A program made the position numbers and the translations under genes. This document shows, in pieces, positions 1 through 9,147 of a stretch of 64,000 nucleotides of DNA. Where the stretch lies: contig NZ_OU912926.1 of the NCBI RefSeq assembly GCF_918378365.1, positions 1,922,001 to 1,986,000 on the forward strand. The letters run 5' to 3'. How positions within the stretch are numbered: position 1 is the first letter of the stretch; the number at the start of each line of letters is the position of its first letter. This DNA is from Candidatus Nitrotoga arctica (lineage in GTDB: Bacteria > Pseudomonadota > Gammaproteobacteria > Burkholderiales > Gallionellaceae). The notes below the pieces were generated by a model. The model ran no database searches. It was not told the origin of the DNA and was given only the letters and a program-made list of their open reading frames with translations.

Positions 1-252
1 ATTAAGCGTTTCCAGCGTTTCCTGCTCTTCGGCCAATTTTTTTTCAACTATAAGTGCTGAAAGTAATGCAGCCGTAGTTCTCTCACGCGCCCCCTCAGAT
101 TCTTCCAGAGCAATCTTCAGCCGCTCTTCAGAGTCCGCAAGTTCCTTTATTTTCATTCCGAACGCATCTTCCACACGTTTCCGCGCAGCTGCAATGCTTT
201 TTACATTTTCAAGCACCGAAACGTATATTTGTTCATCCTCATCACTTAACAT
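1..252 (-). CDS. Partial coiled-coil protein, N-terminal 84 residues
   Basis: An open frame starts with ATG (complement of 250-252) and runs off the left edge. The visible 84 residues are charged and rich in Glu, Lys, Ala and Leu, with heptad-like spacing, so a coiled coil is likely; no signal peptide is seen. The start codon directly follows the TAG stop of the MetE-like gene (253-255), and GGAGGTG lies a few bases upstream inside that gene, which indicates translational coupling. I do not recognise the family, and the C-terminal part that might carry a domain is outside the window. Confidence 0.6.
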   Translation of the reverse strand, partial: MLSDEDEQIYVSVLENVKSIAAARKRVEDAFGMKIKELADSEERLKIALEESEGARERTTAALLSALIVEKKLAEEQETLETLN

Positions 253-1314
253 CTAGACACCTCCGATAATCTCACTTGCCAACAATGTGCCCCGAATACG
301 CATCTCAATTTTAGCAAAGGCGGTATCTCGGCTTGTCGATGTGTCGTCACAAAAAGGAGAGAAGCCACAATCGTCCGTCGTGCCCAGTTGTTCAATTGGA
401 ATATACTTAGCAGCCTCAAGAATACTGTCCCTCACCTCTTCAGCAGCTTCAATCCGGGGATTTATAGGTGAAATTACTCCAACAAATATTGTCTGGTGAG
501 GCTTGATATAGTTGCGAATAATATCGAGCACATAAGGGCGGTTTCGCTCGCCGGCTAATGATATATAAAAATTTCCAACATTTAACTCAAAAAGGCTAGG
601 TAGCAGCTGGGCGTAATCGACGTCCGCGCTATGAGTGGAATCCTTGTCGCCGCCAGGACAGGTATGAATGCCTATCTTGCTTCTTTCTTCGGGAGAAAAC
701 CGAGCAAGCGCAAGATTATTGAGGTCAATAAAACCGGCCAGTAATTCGCCCGTCGGATCAACTTTCATAGCGAACCGACCCTCAGTAAAATCGATCTGAA
801 CTTTGGCAGCGCCCTTTGCAAAGCAACGACGTATCTCTGTCTCGTGTTCATTAAGCAGGTCTTCGATGAACCGCTCACGGGAATAATCGGGAATTGGGGT
901 GGCTGGATACATAAGGCTTAAGGCAGAAGGAGCAATGACAGCCTGTTTGATCGGCACATGAGCGTATTGCATTGCCAAATCGAGGTAACGGTCAGCGTAT
1001 CTTTTGTAATTAAAAGGGCCGCTGGTCAATCTTGGCATACGCCGTGTATGTCCTGCCTCAAAAGGAATTTTAAATCCATCTGGCGCAGTGTTCTTCAGAC
1101 CATGAACGCAATAAGTCCAAAAATTATGATATTTCCTTTGTTCACCATCCGTAATCATTGGCGAACCGGTTGCTTCAAAACGCTCGATAGTGTCACGGAC
1201 AGCCTCTTGATACAACAGTTCCAAAGCTGGATCGTCGCTTTCAGTTGTTTGAAGTGCTTCAACTAACTCGATAGGCCTGGGTATGCTTCCAATCGGTTCC
1301 GTTGGTATTTTCAT
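253..1314 (-). CDS. MetE C-terminal-like cobalamin-independent methyltransferase
   Basis: A 353-residue protein resembling the catalytic C-terminal barrel of cobalamin-independent methionine synthase. Visible motifs are GSIPRP near the N-terminus, TDGEQ, IDFTEGRF, the metal-binding IHTCPGGD, VGVISPINPRIE and DDCGFSPF near the C-terminus. The His, Cys and second Cys expected to bind the catalytic zinc are present. Full MetE is about 750 residues, so this is the stand-alone MetE-like family whose methyl donor and acceptor are often not methyl-tetrahydrofolate and homocysteine. The frame extends upstream to 1476, but ATG 1314 is preferred because AGGA sits 11 bases before it and homology starts there. 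It is coupled to the coiled-coil gene downstream and diverges from the esterase. Substrate unknown. Confidence 0.85.
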   Translation of the reverse strand: MKIPTEPIGSIPRPIELVEALQTTESDDPALELLYQEAVRDTIERFEATGSPMITDGEQRKYHNFWTYCVHGLKNTAPDGFKIPFEAGHTRRMPRLTSGPFNYKRYADRYLDLAMQYAHVPIKQAVIAPSALSLMYPATPIPDYSRERFIEDLLNEHETEIRRCFAKGAAKVQIDFTEGRFAMKVDPTGELLAGFIDLNNLALARFSPEERSKIGIHTCPGGDKDSTHSADVDYAQLLPSLFELNVGNFYISLAGERNRPYVLDIIRNYIKPHQTIFVGVISPINPRIEAAEEVRDSILEAAKYIPIEQLGTTDDCGFSPFCDDTSTSRDTAFAKIEMRIRGTLLASEIIGGV

Positions 1315-1601
1315 ATTTTTCGAATTCCTAGAAAAGGTATACAAATCTTCATCGCAATAATTGGCTAACTTTGAAGTAAGACTAACAAAGCCTATTGAAC
1401 ATTCTCTGTGCGATATGGTACATAGTGGATGATAAATAATGGTTCCTCTAGGAGGTAGCACCGGATAACTAGCCAATAGTTCACATTTCTTCAGTAAAGT
1501 CTTCTAATGACAAATAACAAATTAAGGAAGTTTTAATCTTGCAAATTGGTTTTACTGTTATTAGCATAGATAAAGATATTCGTCATATTGAGAGGTTCAC
1601 C

Positions 1602-3245
1602 ATGCCAGTGATCAAAGCACCGTACTTCCCTATTATCTACGTGCGTGGCTATGCCATGACGCGTGACGAGATTAACCAGACCACGGCCGACCCATTTTGC
1701 GGCTTCAACCTGGGCTCCACCGTCTATCGCGCCGTACCCGATAAGAATCAGAAGCCTCGAAAGTACGTTTTTGAATCCCCAGTTGTGCGCCTTGGCTCCG
1801 ATTTTGGCTATAGTGACGTATATGAGGATGGCTACGACATCGTAGACCCAGAATGGGAAATGACTGCTGACGGCACACCGACCGACCATTTGCTCACAGG
1901 CCGCTCGATCGTGATCTACCGCTACTACGATCCGGCATCGACATTGCTAGGGGACAACCATACACCCAGCGTTGAAACTTTCGCCCAAGGCCTGGGAACC
2001 CTCGTGGCTCGTGTGCGCGAACTTGTGTGCAAAAACCCCGCCAACGGTATGGCACCGAAGGACTTTCGCTGCTACCTGGTTGCGCATTCGATGGGCGGCT
2101 TAGTTTGCCGAGCCTTTCTGCAGAACCCGGCCCTTGACCCCGGAAACATGTGTGCACACGTCGATAAGCTTTTCACCTATGCAACGCCGCATAACGGTAT
2201 CGACCTGCTGGGAATCAACACGCCATCGTGGTTGACTGCCTTTGACATTGACAATTTTAACCGCCAAGACCGCATGACCGAGTATCTGAATCTGAAGAAA
2301 GCCTATGCTAAATACACACGGGTCGACTTGATGCCAGAGGATCGCTTTGCATCGCGCAAGGTATTCTGCATGGTCGGCACAAACCGCATGGATTACGACA
2401 CAGCGGCAGGGCTGTCACGTACCTTTGTGGGCAACGGCAGTGACGGCTTAGTGCGTATTGCCAACGCCACCTTGATGGGTCTTAATGCCGACGGCTCAAT
2501 CGGCGAGCCTTGTGCAAAAGCTTTCTCCTTCCGCTCTCATTCCGGGTATTTCGGCATCGTCAACAGTGAAGAGGCATTCCAAAACCTGACGCGCTTCTTG
2601 TTCGGGGACGTGCGTGTAGACCTGTGGCTCGACATTGAGGATATCCGCCTACCTATCGCGGTGCAGGCAGAGGCCGACGCCGGGCGTCGCGTCAATGCCC
2701 TCTATCAAATCGAAGTGCTAACTTCGCCGCGGGGCAAACTATGGTATCTGTCGCGGCGCACCGCTGAAGAGGATTCAGTAGCCTGCGTACCGCATGCCAA
2801 TTGGAAGAAAGAAAAAGCGCAATATCTTTCCAGCGTTTTCCTGGCAAACCGTGCCAAAGTAAATCCGAAACGTCGCTCGCTTGCCTACAGCTTAACAATT
2901 GGTATTCGCGCCCCCGATTACGAAATCGAAAATCGCTTATGGATCAACGAGCATTACGAAGGTAGCTATCTGTTCCGCAATGCGCTCATTCTCGAAATGG
3001 TGCCTCCTCGCAATGAGAACGAAACTTGGAAGGTGAAGTATTCATGGCAAGGCGCCGGGATGGTGGCAGCGGAAACTGTGCTGGACGTAAAGCTCCTAGA
3101 CAAAGGGAGGGTAGAGGTAGCAATACCGTTTGATAGTTACACGATGGATACAAATGGCATATATAAACTAGCATTCCCCGGCATCAAAGGAAGCCTGCGC
3201 TTTGTCATTTCGGCATGGAATGCGGAGCTAGAGATGGATGACTAG
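1602..3245 (+). CDS. Alpha/beta-hydrolase, PGAP1/lipase-like esterase
   Basis: A 547-residue protein with a serine-hydrolase nucleophile elbow (VAHSMGGLVCRAF, Ser near residue 163) and a following YATPHNGIDLLG segment typical of the lipase/PGAP1-like alpha/beta-hydrolase fold. The N-terminal half holds the hydrolase core. The last 200 or so residues look beta-rich and are unassigned. No signal peptide is evident. An in-frame TTG lies at 1539, but ATG 1602 has AGAGG seven bases upstream and starts a compact MPVIKAPYFPIIYVRGY beta strand. It stands alone, divergent from the MetE-like gene. GC content looks higher than in the ATP-grasp gene beside it. Substrate cannot be read from sequence; a lipase or acyl-ester hydrolase is the safest call. 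Confidence 0.8.
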   Translation: MPVIKAPYFPIIYVRGYAMTRDEINQTTADPFCGFNLGSTVYRAVPDKNQKPRKYVFESPVVRLGSDFGYSDVYEDGYDIVDPEWEMTADGTPTDHLLTGRSIVIYRYYDPASTLLGDNHTPSVETFAQGLGTLVARVRELVCKNPANGMAPKDFRCYLVAHSMGGLVCRAFLQNPALDPGNMCAHVDKLFTYATPHNGIDLLGINTPSWLTAFDIDNFNRQDRMTEYLNLKKAYAKYTRVDLMPEDRFASRKVFCMVGTNRMDYDTAAGLSRTFVGNGSDGLVRIANATLMGLNADGSIGEPCAKAFSFRSHSGYFGIVNSEEAFQNLTRFLFGDVRVDLWLDIEDIRLPIAVQAEADAGRRVNALYQIEVLTSPRGKLWYLSRRTAEEDSVACVPHANWKKEKAQYLSSVFLANRAKVNPKRRSLAYSLTIGIRAPDYEIENRLWINEHYEGSYLFRNALILEMVPPRNENETWKVKYSWQGAGMVAAETVLDVKLLDKGRVEVAIPFDSYTMDTNGIYKLAFPGIKGSLRFVISAWNAELEMDD

Positions 3246-3443
3246 GTCCAGATAATATAAATCAGCATTTTCTTATTTAGAATTTTTGTAGCGCAAGCTA
3301 TTCCACGTTTTCACCTCGCTAAACATGAAGTCCTGATCTAACAGTTACCGAATTTTTAGGGGGAATGTCAGATCAGATTGAGACTAGTTCATATAAATAC
3401 GTGGTCTGCTTAGAGGGCCAATAATTGAAGTCATTTATATTTA

Positions 3444-4631
3444 TTACATTAACAAGTTAAGGATGCTATTCCTTGATTTCTGATAAACGCATTTAAGTCT
3501 TATCCAATAATTTTCAGGCATCAATGGTTTAAATTCTTTAATCACCATTGTTTTAATTTTTCTGATAATGAGGTACATGAAAATTATAAGATGATCTTTA
3601 TTAGGTATGTACCTCCAAACACAATAACGATTTATCGCCAACTCCCATAACTTAATTCTTGAGAAATATGGCAAGAGAATATTATCAGGATATGCGGGAT
3701 TAACCGGATAAGGATGCTGTAATGTATTCCTATTCAAAAAAAAATTGTTGATTTGAACAGCGGGGTCATCCCCAAAATATTTTGAGAAATCCACCCAAGC
3801 ATTTGGCCTCATATCTGCTTCAATAAAATATCTTTTTTGATCGTGATCTGATTGAATACAAGCAATGTTCACAAAACCATTTGCTCCAAGCGCCTTACCT
3901 AATAAATCTAATTCATCAAAAATCTCTTTTTGTAGATTTGCTATTTGTACATACGTTCTGAGTGCAGATGCGCCAAATTTGCCATTGACTCTCTCTATCC
4001 TCGAATAACTAAAATGTATCAACTTGCTTTCCTGATAAAAGCTACTCAAATCTAACTCAACTCCTTGAATCTTTTTTTGTAACAGAACAGGATATGTTTG
4101 TAATGTATTTAATAAAATTTCTACATCACCATTGTTCAAACATTCAAATACACCGAAACCTCCGCCAGAGACATCAATCTTGACGAGAACTGGATATCCT
4201 AAAGATTCAACGGATTTCTTTAGTTCGGATTTGTCTTTGGCGATGCGAAATTCTGGCGTAATAACTCCGAACTCTTGAAACACCTTAGAAAGCCCAATTT
4301 TAGAATAAATATGATGAAGATTTTTAATTGTCTGAATGGGTAGTAACTCTATTTTTTCTTCAACTGACAAATCTGAATTCAAGATTTTCTTTAATGTGTT
4401 GTCGTCACCAATAACAATTAATGAGTAATTATTTTTACTCTTTTCAGAAGCAACTCTAGCTATGTAATCAGGATTAGCTACAAATACAAAATTCCTTATA
4501 GATGGATGTTTTTTAAAGATATAGCTATTTGTTATAACGTCCACAGCAAAACCTGCCCTACTCAATAAAGTTGGCACCGCTATCATTAATTCAACATTTT
4601 CGCCCACTAGCAAGGCTTGGAAATTTTGCAT
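3444..4631 (-). CDS. ATP-grasp domain protein
   Basis: A 395-residue protein with an N-terminal alpha/beta pre-ATP-grasp region (ALLVGENVELMIAVPTLLSRAG) and an ATP-grasp core. YPVLVKIDVSGGGFGVF fits the ATP-binding lysine and glycine-rich loop, and FIEADMRPNAWVDF the metal-binding acidic/Asn motif near residues 270-285. Such enzymes join a carboxylate to an amine or thiol through an acyl phosphate. The last 80 residues are Ile/Lys/Tyr-rich and unassigned. The gene is strikingly AT-rich compared with neighbours and has no good Shine-Dalgarno upstream, suggesting transfer. No biosynthetic partner is adjacent, so the product is unknown. Confidence 0.75.
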   Translation of the reverse strand: MQNFQALLVGENVELMIAVPTLLSRAGFAVDVITNSYIFKKHPSIRNFVFVANPDYIARVASEKSKNNYSLIVIGDDNTLKKILNSDLSVEEKIELLPIQTIKNLHHIYSKIGLSKVFQEFGVITPEFRIAKDKSELKKSVESLGYPVLVKIDVSGGGFGVFECLNNGDVEILLNTLQTYPVLLQKKIQGVELDLSSFYQESKLIHFSYSRIERVNGKFGASALRTYVQIANLQKEIFDELDLLGKALGANGFVNIACIQSDHDQKRYFIEADMRPNAWVDFSKYFGDDPAVQINNFFLNRNTLQHPYPVNPAYPDNILLPYFSRIKLWELAINRYCVWRYIPNKDHLIIFMYLIIRKIKTMVIKEFKPLMPENYWIRLKCVYQKSRNSILNLLM

Positions 4632-4970
4632 TTTATTTTGTTCTAATTTTCTAAAGCTTTAAAGATAAACTGTACAAAGCCTTGCAGCAATAGGACTGTT
4701 AATTTACGGAGAGTTGTGTAATTCCTGCGGGATTGCGTCGGCCAAGACTTAGCTTCTAAAATTCATTATACGATTGCGGAAACGATTCTTGCTTTGATTT
4801 TGCATAATCTACCTAAAAGTACGATAACTATTCGATACCGATTTAGATACCGCATCAATGATGATTCCAATCATCAGTATCTAATACCACTCCGATGAAA
4901 TTCTTGAAAAGCATATACGCCAAATAGATTTGTTTAGAATGCTCAGTGTGTAATTTAACCAATAATTTTT
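4632..4970. other. Intergenic region, no gene seen
   Basis: AT-rich spacer between the divergent ATP-grasp and cytochrome c genes. It must hold their promoters, but I could not assign convincing -35/-10 pairs or a coding remnant. Confidence 0.5.
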
Positions 4971-5306
4971 ATGAACGGAGAGAAAATAAATTCTATTTTC
5001 GTAATCATGTTTGCGACGGCAGGCTTGATTAATTCAAACTATACACTAGCAGTAGATATGCCGGCAGAAGGCCAAGCTAAGTGTGGTACATGCCACGCCA
5101 TCGACAAAAATATTTTTGGTCCGTCTTTTATGGCAATTTCTGAAAAATACAAGGGTGATAAAGACGCCGCGAACAAAATCGCTACTAGCATTACCATGGG
5201 TGGGTCGTTTGGCTGGTTATTTGGATCCATGCCGGCAAAAGGCTTGGGCGCAAATGATTCTGAAATCCAGTTTCTTTCAAAATTTATTGCTGATTTAGCA
5301 AAATAA
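4971..5306 (+). CDS. Small periplasmic class I cytochrome c
   Basis: A 111-residue precursor with an N-terminal hydrophobic signal segment ending near TLAVDMP, one haem c site (CGTCHAID, CXXCH near residues 40-44) and a downstream Met in SMPAKGLG as probable axial ligand. Length and layout fit the cytochrome c551/c552 type of single-haem electron carriers that shuttle electrons between membrane complexes and terminal oxidases or reductases. The mature protein would be about 80 residues. ATG 4971 is the first start; no strong Shine-Dalgarno precedes it. It is a single gene, upstream of a DUF1345 membrane protein on the same strand. Confidence 0.85.
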   Translation: MNGEKINSIFVIMFATAGLINSNYTLAVDMPAEGQAKCGTCHAIDKNIFGPSFMAISEKYKGDKDAANKIATSITMGGSFGWLFGSMPAKGLGANDSEIQFLSKFIADLAK

Positions 5307-5504
5307 GCTTGATCTATGCATTGTTACTAGTACCAAATGTAATGATTTTTATGTATATCAAGCCACGGTTAAATTTTACGGACCCTCTGGCTGAATCCAT
5401 GAAGCATTGACTATCCAGTACTCTTTATAAACAAAGAAGCAGTTGCCAAACTGCGTTTATTGACCTCATGTGAGCTGAAGAAATAAATAGGTTAGGAACC
5501 GAGA

Positions 5505-6161
5505 ATGCTCCCTATTCATAAAATTGTCCGTATCCACCCTCATTTGACTACTGCTGTACTTGCAGGCCTCGGTGTTGGGCTGACTCTTCCTTGGCAATGG
5601 AATCCTGTTACACGGGCATTAATTGGCTGGAATGTCACGATATGGTTTTATTTGTGTCTAATGGGATGGCTAATGACACGCGCAAGCCATATTAGAGTTC
5701 GTAAAATTGCCGAGCAAGAAGACAAAAGCGCGGTTGTTATTTTGGCCATTATGTCGATTGCTGCGATAGTTAGTATTGCTGCAATTATTCTAGAGTTGTC
5801 GTCCATCAAGAGCTTACCCTTCACTCATCGCTGGGCTCACTATGCCTTTACCTGGATTACCGTACTTGGCTCCTGGTGCCTCGTCCCAACCCTGTTCACA
5901 TTCCATTATGCACGTATTTTTTATAGGTCGCCCATAGACCGACGGGCACTAAGTTTTCCAGATCAAGAAGAGAATCTTGACTACTGGGATTTCCTTTACT
6001 TCTCATTTACTATCGCGGTTGCCGCCCAAACATCAGATGTCACAATTATGTCGCATTTGATGCGGAAGACTGTGCTGGCGCAATCGATTCTCAGCTTTTT
6101 ATTCAACGTCGCCATTCTTGGCCTGTCGATCAATATAGCGGCGAGCTTAGTAGGATCATAA
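5505..6161 (+). CDS. DUF1345 integral membrane protein
   Basis: A 218-residue polytopic membrane protein with about five hydrophobic segments. Family-typical stretches are LPWQWNPVTRALIGWNVTIWFYL near the N-terminus, then WAHYAFTWITVLGSW, and a C-terminal region with YWDFLYFSFTIAVAAQTSDV followed by a last helix. These match the DUF1345 family of inner-membrane proteins of unknown function. An AGGAACCGAG stretch precedes ATG 5505. It lies 198 bases after the cytochrome gene; whether they share a transcript is unclear. Confidence 0.85.
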   Translation: MLPIHKIVRIHPHLTTAVLAGLGVGLTLPWQWNPVTRALIGWNVTIWFYLCLMGWLMTRASHIRVRKIAEQEDKSAVVILAIMSIAAIVSIAAIILELSSIKSLPFTHRWAHYAFTWITVLGSWCLVPTLFTFHYARIFYRSPIDRRALSFPDQEENLDYWDFLYFSFTIAVAAQTSDVTIMSHLMRKTVLAQSILSFLFNVAILGLSINIAASLVGS

Positions 6162-7148
6162 GTCTAGACAGATAGCCCACCACTGCTATAAATCACTGCT
6201 GTCCAGAATAAAATTCCTCTTTGCCATAGCAAGGCTTATGCCGGGTAAGGACTTCTCTGCCGCAGTCGACCCAATCTATATGTTCCATCGTGCTCGTAGG
6301 TGCTTGCACTTTTATAGCCCAGCACTTAACTACACCTTATAGATTCGGCACAATTAAAGATAAAACTATCGAGCAAAACTCCACCGCGCCGCCCCCTCCG
6401 GCACTGCTTTCTGGCCTGCTCAAATGCCGCATATGTAACATATGTGGCTATGCCATGACACTAGTTACAGCAAAATGGGAGCCAATTCGGCAGCAAATTA
6501 TAGTTACCGACTGCCTTCTATGTTTTTCAAAAAGTATTGACATGTAACTTCTCAGTCAATAGCCACTCATTGCACTTTAGTCGGATCTCTTCCCTACATT
6601 TCTATATTGTTGAGCTAACCCGACTGACTCAATTAAGTATTTTTTATTGTCCACAAATACTGTGGATAACAATGTGAGCAATTTCACTATAACTAGCCTA
6701 ACTATTAATTTAATATACGGTTTTGCCCCGCCGCTCATTTCATAGGCATAAATTATTAACAATTAAAACAATCACTTAATTTTATCACTCAATTGCATTT
6801 TAAAAATGTTCCACATTACTGGGTACGTTAGTACCTTGTGAATAACCAGCATAATGTCAAGTACTTTTGTTAAACTTTATCCAAATTTATGCAAGCATCT
6901 TACCGTGAACAACATTGCATGGACTGCTCCCTACGAAAAGAATGACCTATTCCACGAAATAAAAATATGAGTTCGATAACGCACAGATAACTGTAATATA
7001 AAAATTTATGATCTATCTGTTTCCTACCTTTAGTAATACAACTGAAAATAATTTAACTATGCGTATTTGTATCTTAAGCATGTCCATTACTTTCGTTGAA
7101 AAATGGGAAACAATTTAAAAAATTATGCTAAATCACGAGGAACTGACA
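6162..7148. other. Long non-coding, AT-rich region
   Basis: Almost 1 kb with no convincing complete gene. It holds a possible recombinase zinc-ribbon trace (6386-6547) and is otherwise AT-rich sequence with many stops in all frames. The last part must contain the promoter of the PepSY gene. Confidence 0.5.
6386..6547 (+). pseudogene. Possible serine-recombinase zinc-ribbon remnant
   Basis: An open stretch contains PALLSGLLKC followed by C, CGYAMT and a later Cys pair. This recalls the zinc-ribbon of large serine recombinases (typically LSGLLxCxxCGxxM). No catalytic domain lies upstream, the Cys spacing is irregular, and the frame ends after about 30 residues. If real, it is only a relic. It could also be a chance resemblance. 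Confidence 0.22.
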
Positions 7149-7490
7149 ATGAAAAATCTAATGAATGTAATTGTTATAAGTGCCTTTGGATTAGGTGTCA
7201 CACCTGCCTATTCTCAAGGATCAGAAGCCAGAAATATAAAAATTAACAATCATAATGAACACAATATCAACATGCTTCAATGTGCCAAAACTGCCATTAA
7301 GAAACATCCTGGCGCTGTAATCGAGGCGGAATTTGAAAAAAAGGACGATAAGTTTATATTCGAAGTTGAGGTACAAGGAAAAGACGGGAAAAATTGGGAA
7401 GTAATATGTGATGCCATTACTGGCGATGTTATAAAAGACGAGGAAGACAAGAAAGACAAAAAAGAAGGCGAAAAAGAAGAGAAAAAATAA
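7149..7490 (+). CDS. Secreted PepSY-domain protein with charged tail
   Basis: A 113-residue protein: signal peptide (MKNLMNVIVISAFGLGVTPAYS), a PepSY-like unit (AIKKHPGAVIEAEFE... FIFEVEVQGKDGKNWEVICDAITGDVI) and a Lys/Glu/Asp tail of about 20 residues. PepSY domains are small periplasmic or cell-surface modules, best known as inhibitory or regulatory regions of peptidases. ATG 7149 is chosen over an upstream in-frame ATG at 7125 because GAGGAA precedes it and the signal peptide starts there. Monocistronic. The highly charged tail is unusual and may be unstructured. Confidence 0.8.
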   Translation: MKNLMNVIVISAFGLGVTPAYSQGSEARNIKINNHNEHNINMLQCAKTAIKKHPGAVIEAEFEKKDDKFIFEVEVQGKDGKNWEVICDAITGDVIKDEEDKKDKKEGEKEEKK

Positions 7491-7733
7491 TACTTAAGAA
7501 CGGACCACAGCTAATTAATACGCCACCCGACCTCTCCAGTTCAACTAGTACCAATTCATAGTATCGTTCAGTGCCAGTTCAGAGGAAATTATTCATGATT
7601 CATGGAATAAATTTACTTCCAAAAAGGCTTGTTCTTTTATTCGATAAGCTAAAAATCAGGTAGCGTATTGAAAAATCAGGGCGCACTTAAACTTGCGGTA
7701 TTTATAACAATTTATAAAGATGTCCAAACAAAA

Positions 7734-9029
7734 TTAGAAACTGTATTGAGTGCGGAAAGAAATGACAGACGGACTGTCCGTGCGATCCGGGGTGCCGGTC
7801 CCAGCATTGCCAATATCAGCTTCAGCGAGGTAGTAATTCAGCATGACACGTGCATTCGGTTTTACATACCAATTGACGCCTAATGTAATTGACTGTACTT
7901 GGCATTCCGAGGTACCCGTAGCACAAGGATTAGCAGTCAAGCTCTGATCTTTATTCTCTACGAAGTTATAACGTGCGGCGACTTCCACTGCACCCCATTT
8001 TCCAATTTTTTTTGGTTTGCTGAAAGCACCACGGTCCTTCTGATAAACCGTTTGTTCACCCGTTACAAACCAACTAGCCTGTAAGTAATAGGCCTGTAAA
8101 TCAGAACCTTGCTGTGCACCAGCAACCAAATGCGTGTTATCGAGTTTCACGGTTGCGTATTCTGCTTGCAAAGTGACCGGTCCGATTGCATAGGCTGTTT
8201 CTACTGCAAAAATAGTCTCACTATTTTCGTAAGACAATTCCATGCCCATACCGGCAGTACCAAATGACTTTCTAATGCCGCGACGTCCGCCATAAATCGC
8301 AACCGGGTTCGCAGGAATCGATCCCGCGGCGGGATTGTCCACGCTGTATGAGAGACCCAGATGAAGAGTGTTACCTTCTTCAGAAATTGGCACCCAAAAT
8401 ACTCTACCACCATAAGTTAAACCTTTCAGGGGTAGTCCCACATGAGCCAGTTTCATGACATCCGCTGCATAGCCAAATTGGTTTGCAATGATCCCTTTAT
8501 AACCCACACCCATCAGAAATTGCCGGGCGTTAAAAATACCAGTGGATGAAGTCGATGGACGTTCCATCATGGTAATTTCATTGGAGCTAGTTAGCTCTTC
8601 CATGCCACGATAGGGCTTAAATTGCCCGATCACAAGATCACCTCGTCCCAGTGTGGTTGAAACCCACATTTCACGTGTGCTATCAGGGTAAGTACCCGCT
8701 GAAAAATCATTCTCAAACTTATATTTCCAACCATAAAACTTGCCTGATAGCGTTAAGTAGGTACGGCGTAAATTGAAGCCGCTGCGATCTTCAATAGTTG
8801 GTAATTGACTACCAAACGCTGGGAATGCGGAATCAATATTATCCTTGTTGAACAGATGCGCATCCAAATGGACACGTCCACTTATTGCCATCTCAAAACG
8901 GCCTTCTTCCGTCTTAATTTCCAAACCGTCTTTAATTTTGCCAGGATCTGCATTAGCTGAAGTTATGCAAACTCCCAAAAACACCACCAATACAAGATAT
9001 TTCATAACAATATGTATATTTATTTTCAC
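7734..9029 (-). CDS. Phosphate-selective-type outer-membrane porin (OprO/OprP family)
   Basis: A 431-residue precursor with an N-terminal signal peptide ending near SANA, then alternating beta-strand sequence and a terminal Phe (FRTQYSF), the outer-membrane insertion signature. FNLRRTYLTLSGKFYGWKYKFENDFS and the RVMLNYYLAEAD region near the end fit the OprO/OprP porin family (trimeric 16-strand barrels). Unlike the porin at 15193-16665 it lacks a visible Pho box, so its substrate may not be phosphate. A MITE lies just upstream (9046-9143) and a Fur-like palindrome further out (9410-9424), raising iron control as a possibility. Confidence 0.85.
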   Translation of the reverse strand: MKINIHIVMKYLVLVVFLGVCITSANADPGKIKDGLEIKTEEGRFEMAISGRVHLDAHLFNKDNIDSAFPAFGSQLPTIEDRSGFNLRRTYLTLSGKFYGWKYKFENDFSAGTYPDSTREMWVSTTLGRGDLVIGQFKPYRGMEELTSSNEITMMERPSTSSTGIFNARQFLMGVGYKGIIANQFGYAADVMKLAHVGLPLKGLTYGGRVFWVPISEEGNTLHLGLSYSVDNPAAGSIPANPVAIYGGRRGIRKSFGTAGMGMELSYENSETIFAVETAYAIGPVTLQAEYATVKLDNTHLVAGAQQGSDLQAYYLQASWFVTGEQTVYQKDRGAFSKPKKIGKWGAVEVAARYNFVENKDQSLTANPCATGTSECQVQSITLGVNWYVKPNARVMLNYYLAEADIGNAGTGTPDRTDSPSVISFRTQYSF

Positions 9030-9045
9030 AATTAAAATAAGCTAG

Positions 9046-9143
9046 GGAAGCGCTGATTAACTCGCGTTTCAGAATTTAACACATTTAAAAATCAATTGGT
9101 TACGCGCGAAATTCCGCGAAATTTTGAATTAATCAGCGTCTCC
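9046..9143. mobile_element. 98-bp MITE with IS5-type ends
   Basis: The element starts GGAAGCGCTGATTAA and ends TTAATCAGCGTCTCC: 13 of 15 terminal bases are inverted repeats. It is bracketed by CTAG at 9042-9045 and 9144-9147, a four-base YTAR-type target duplication typical of IS5 family elements. The termini resemble those of the IS5-type element at 47688-48882 (GGAAGCGCTGAATAATTC). It is too short to encode a protein. It lies directly in front of the porin start codon and may have changed its promoter. Confidence 0.75.
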
Positions 9144-9147
9144 CTAG

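Noticed and set aside
7668..7883. 71-codon frame overlapping the porin 3' end
   Set aside because: Second half is antisense to the porin; no content recognised.
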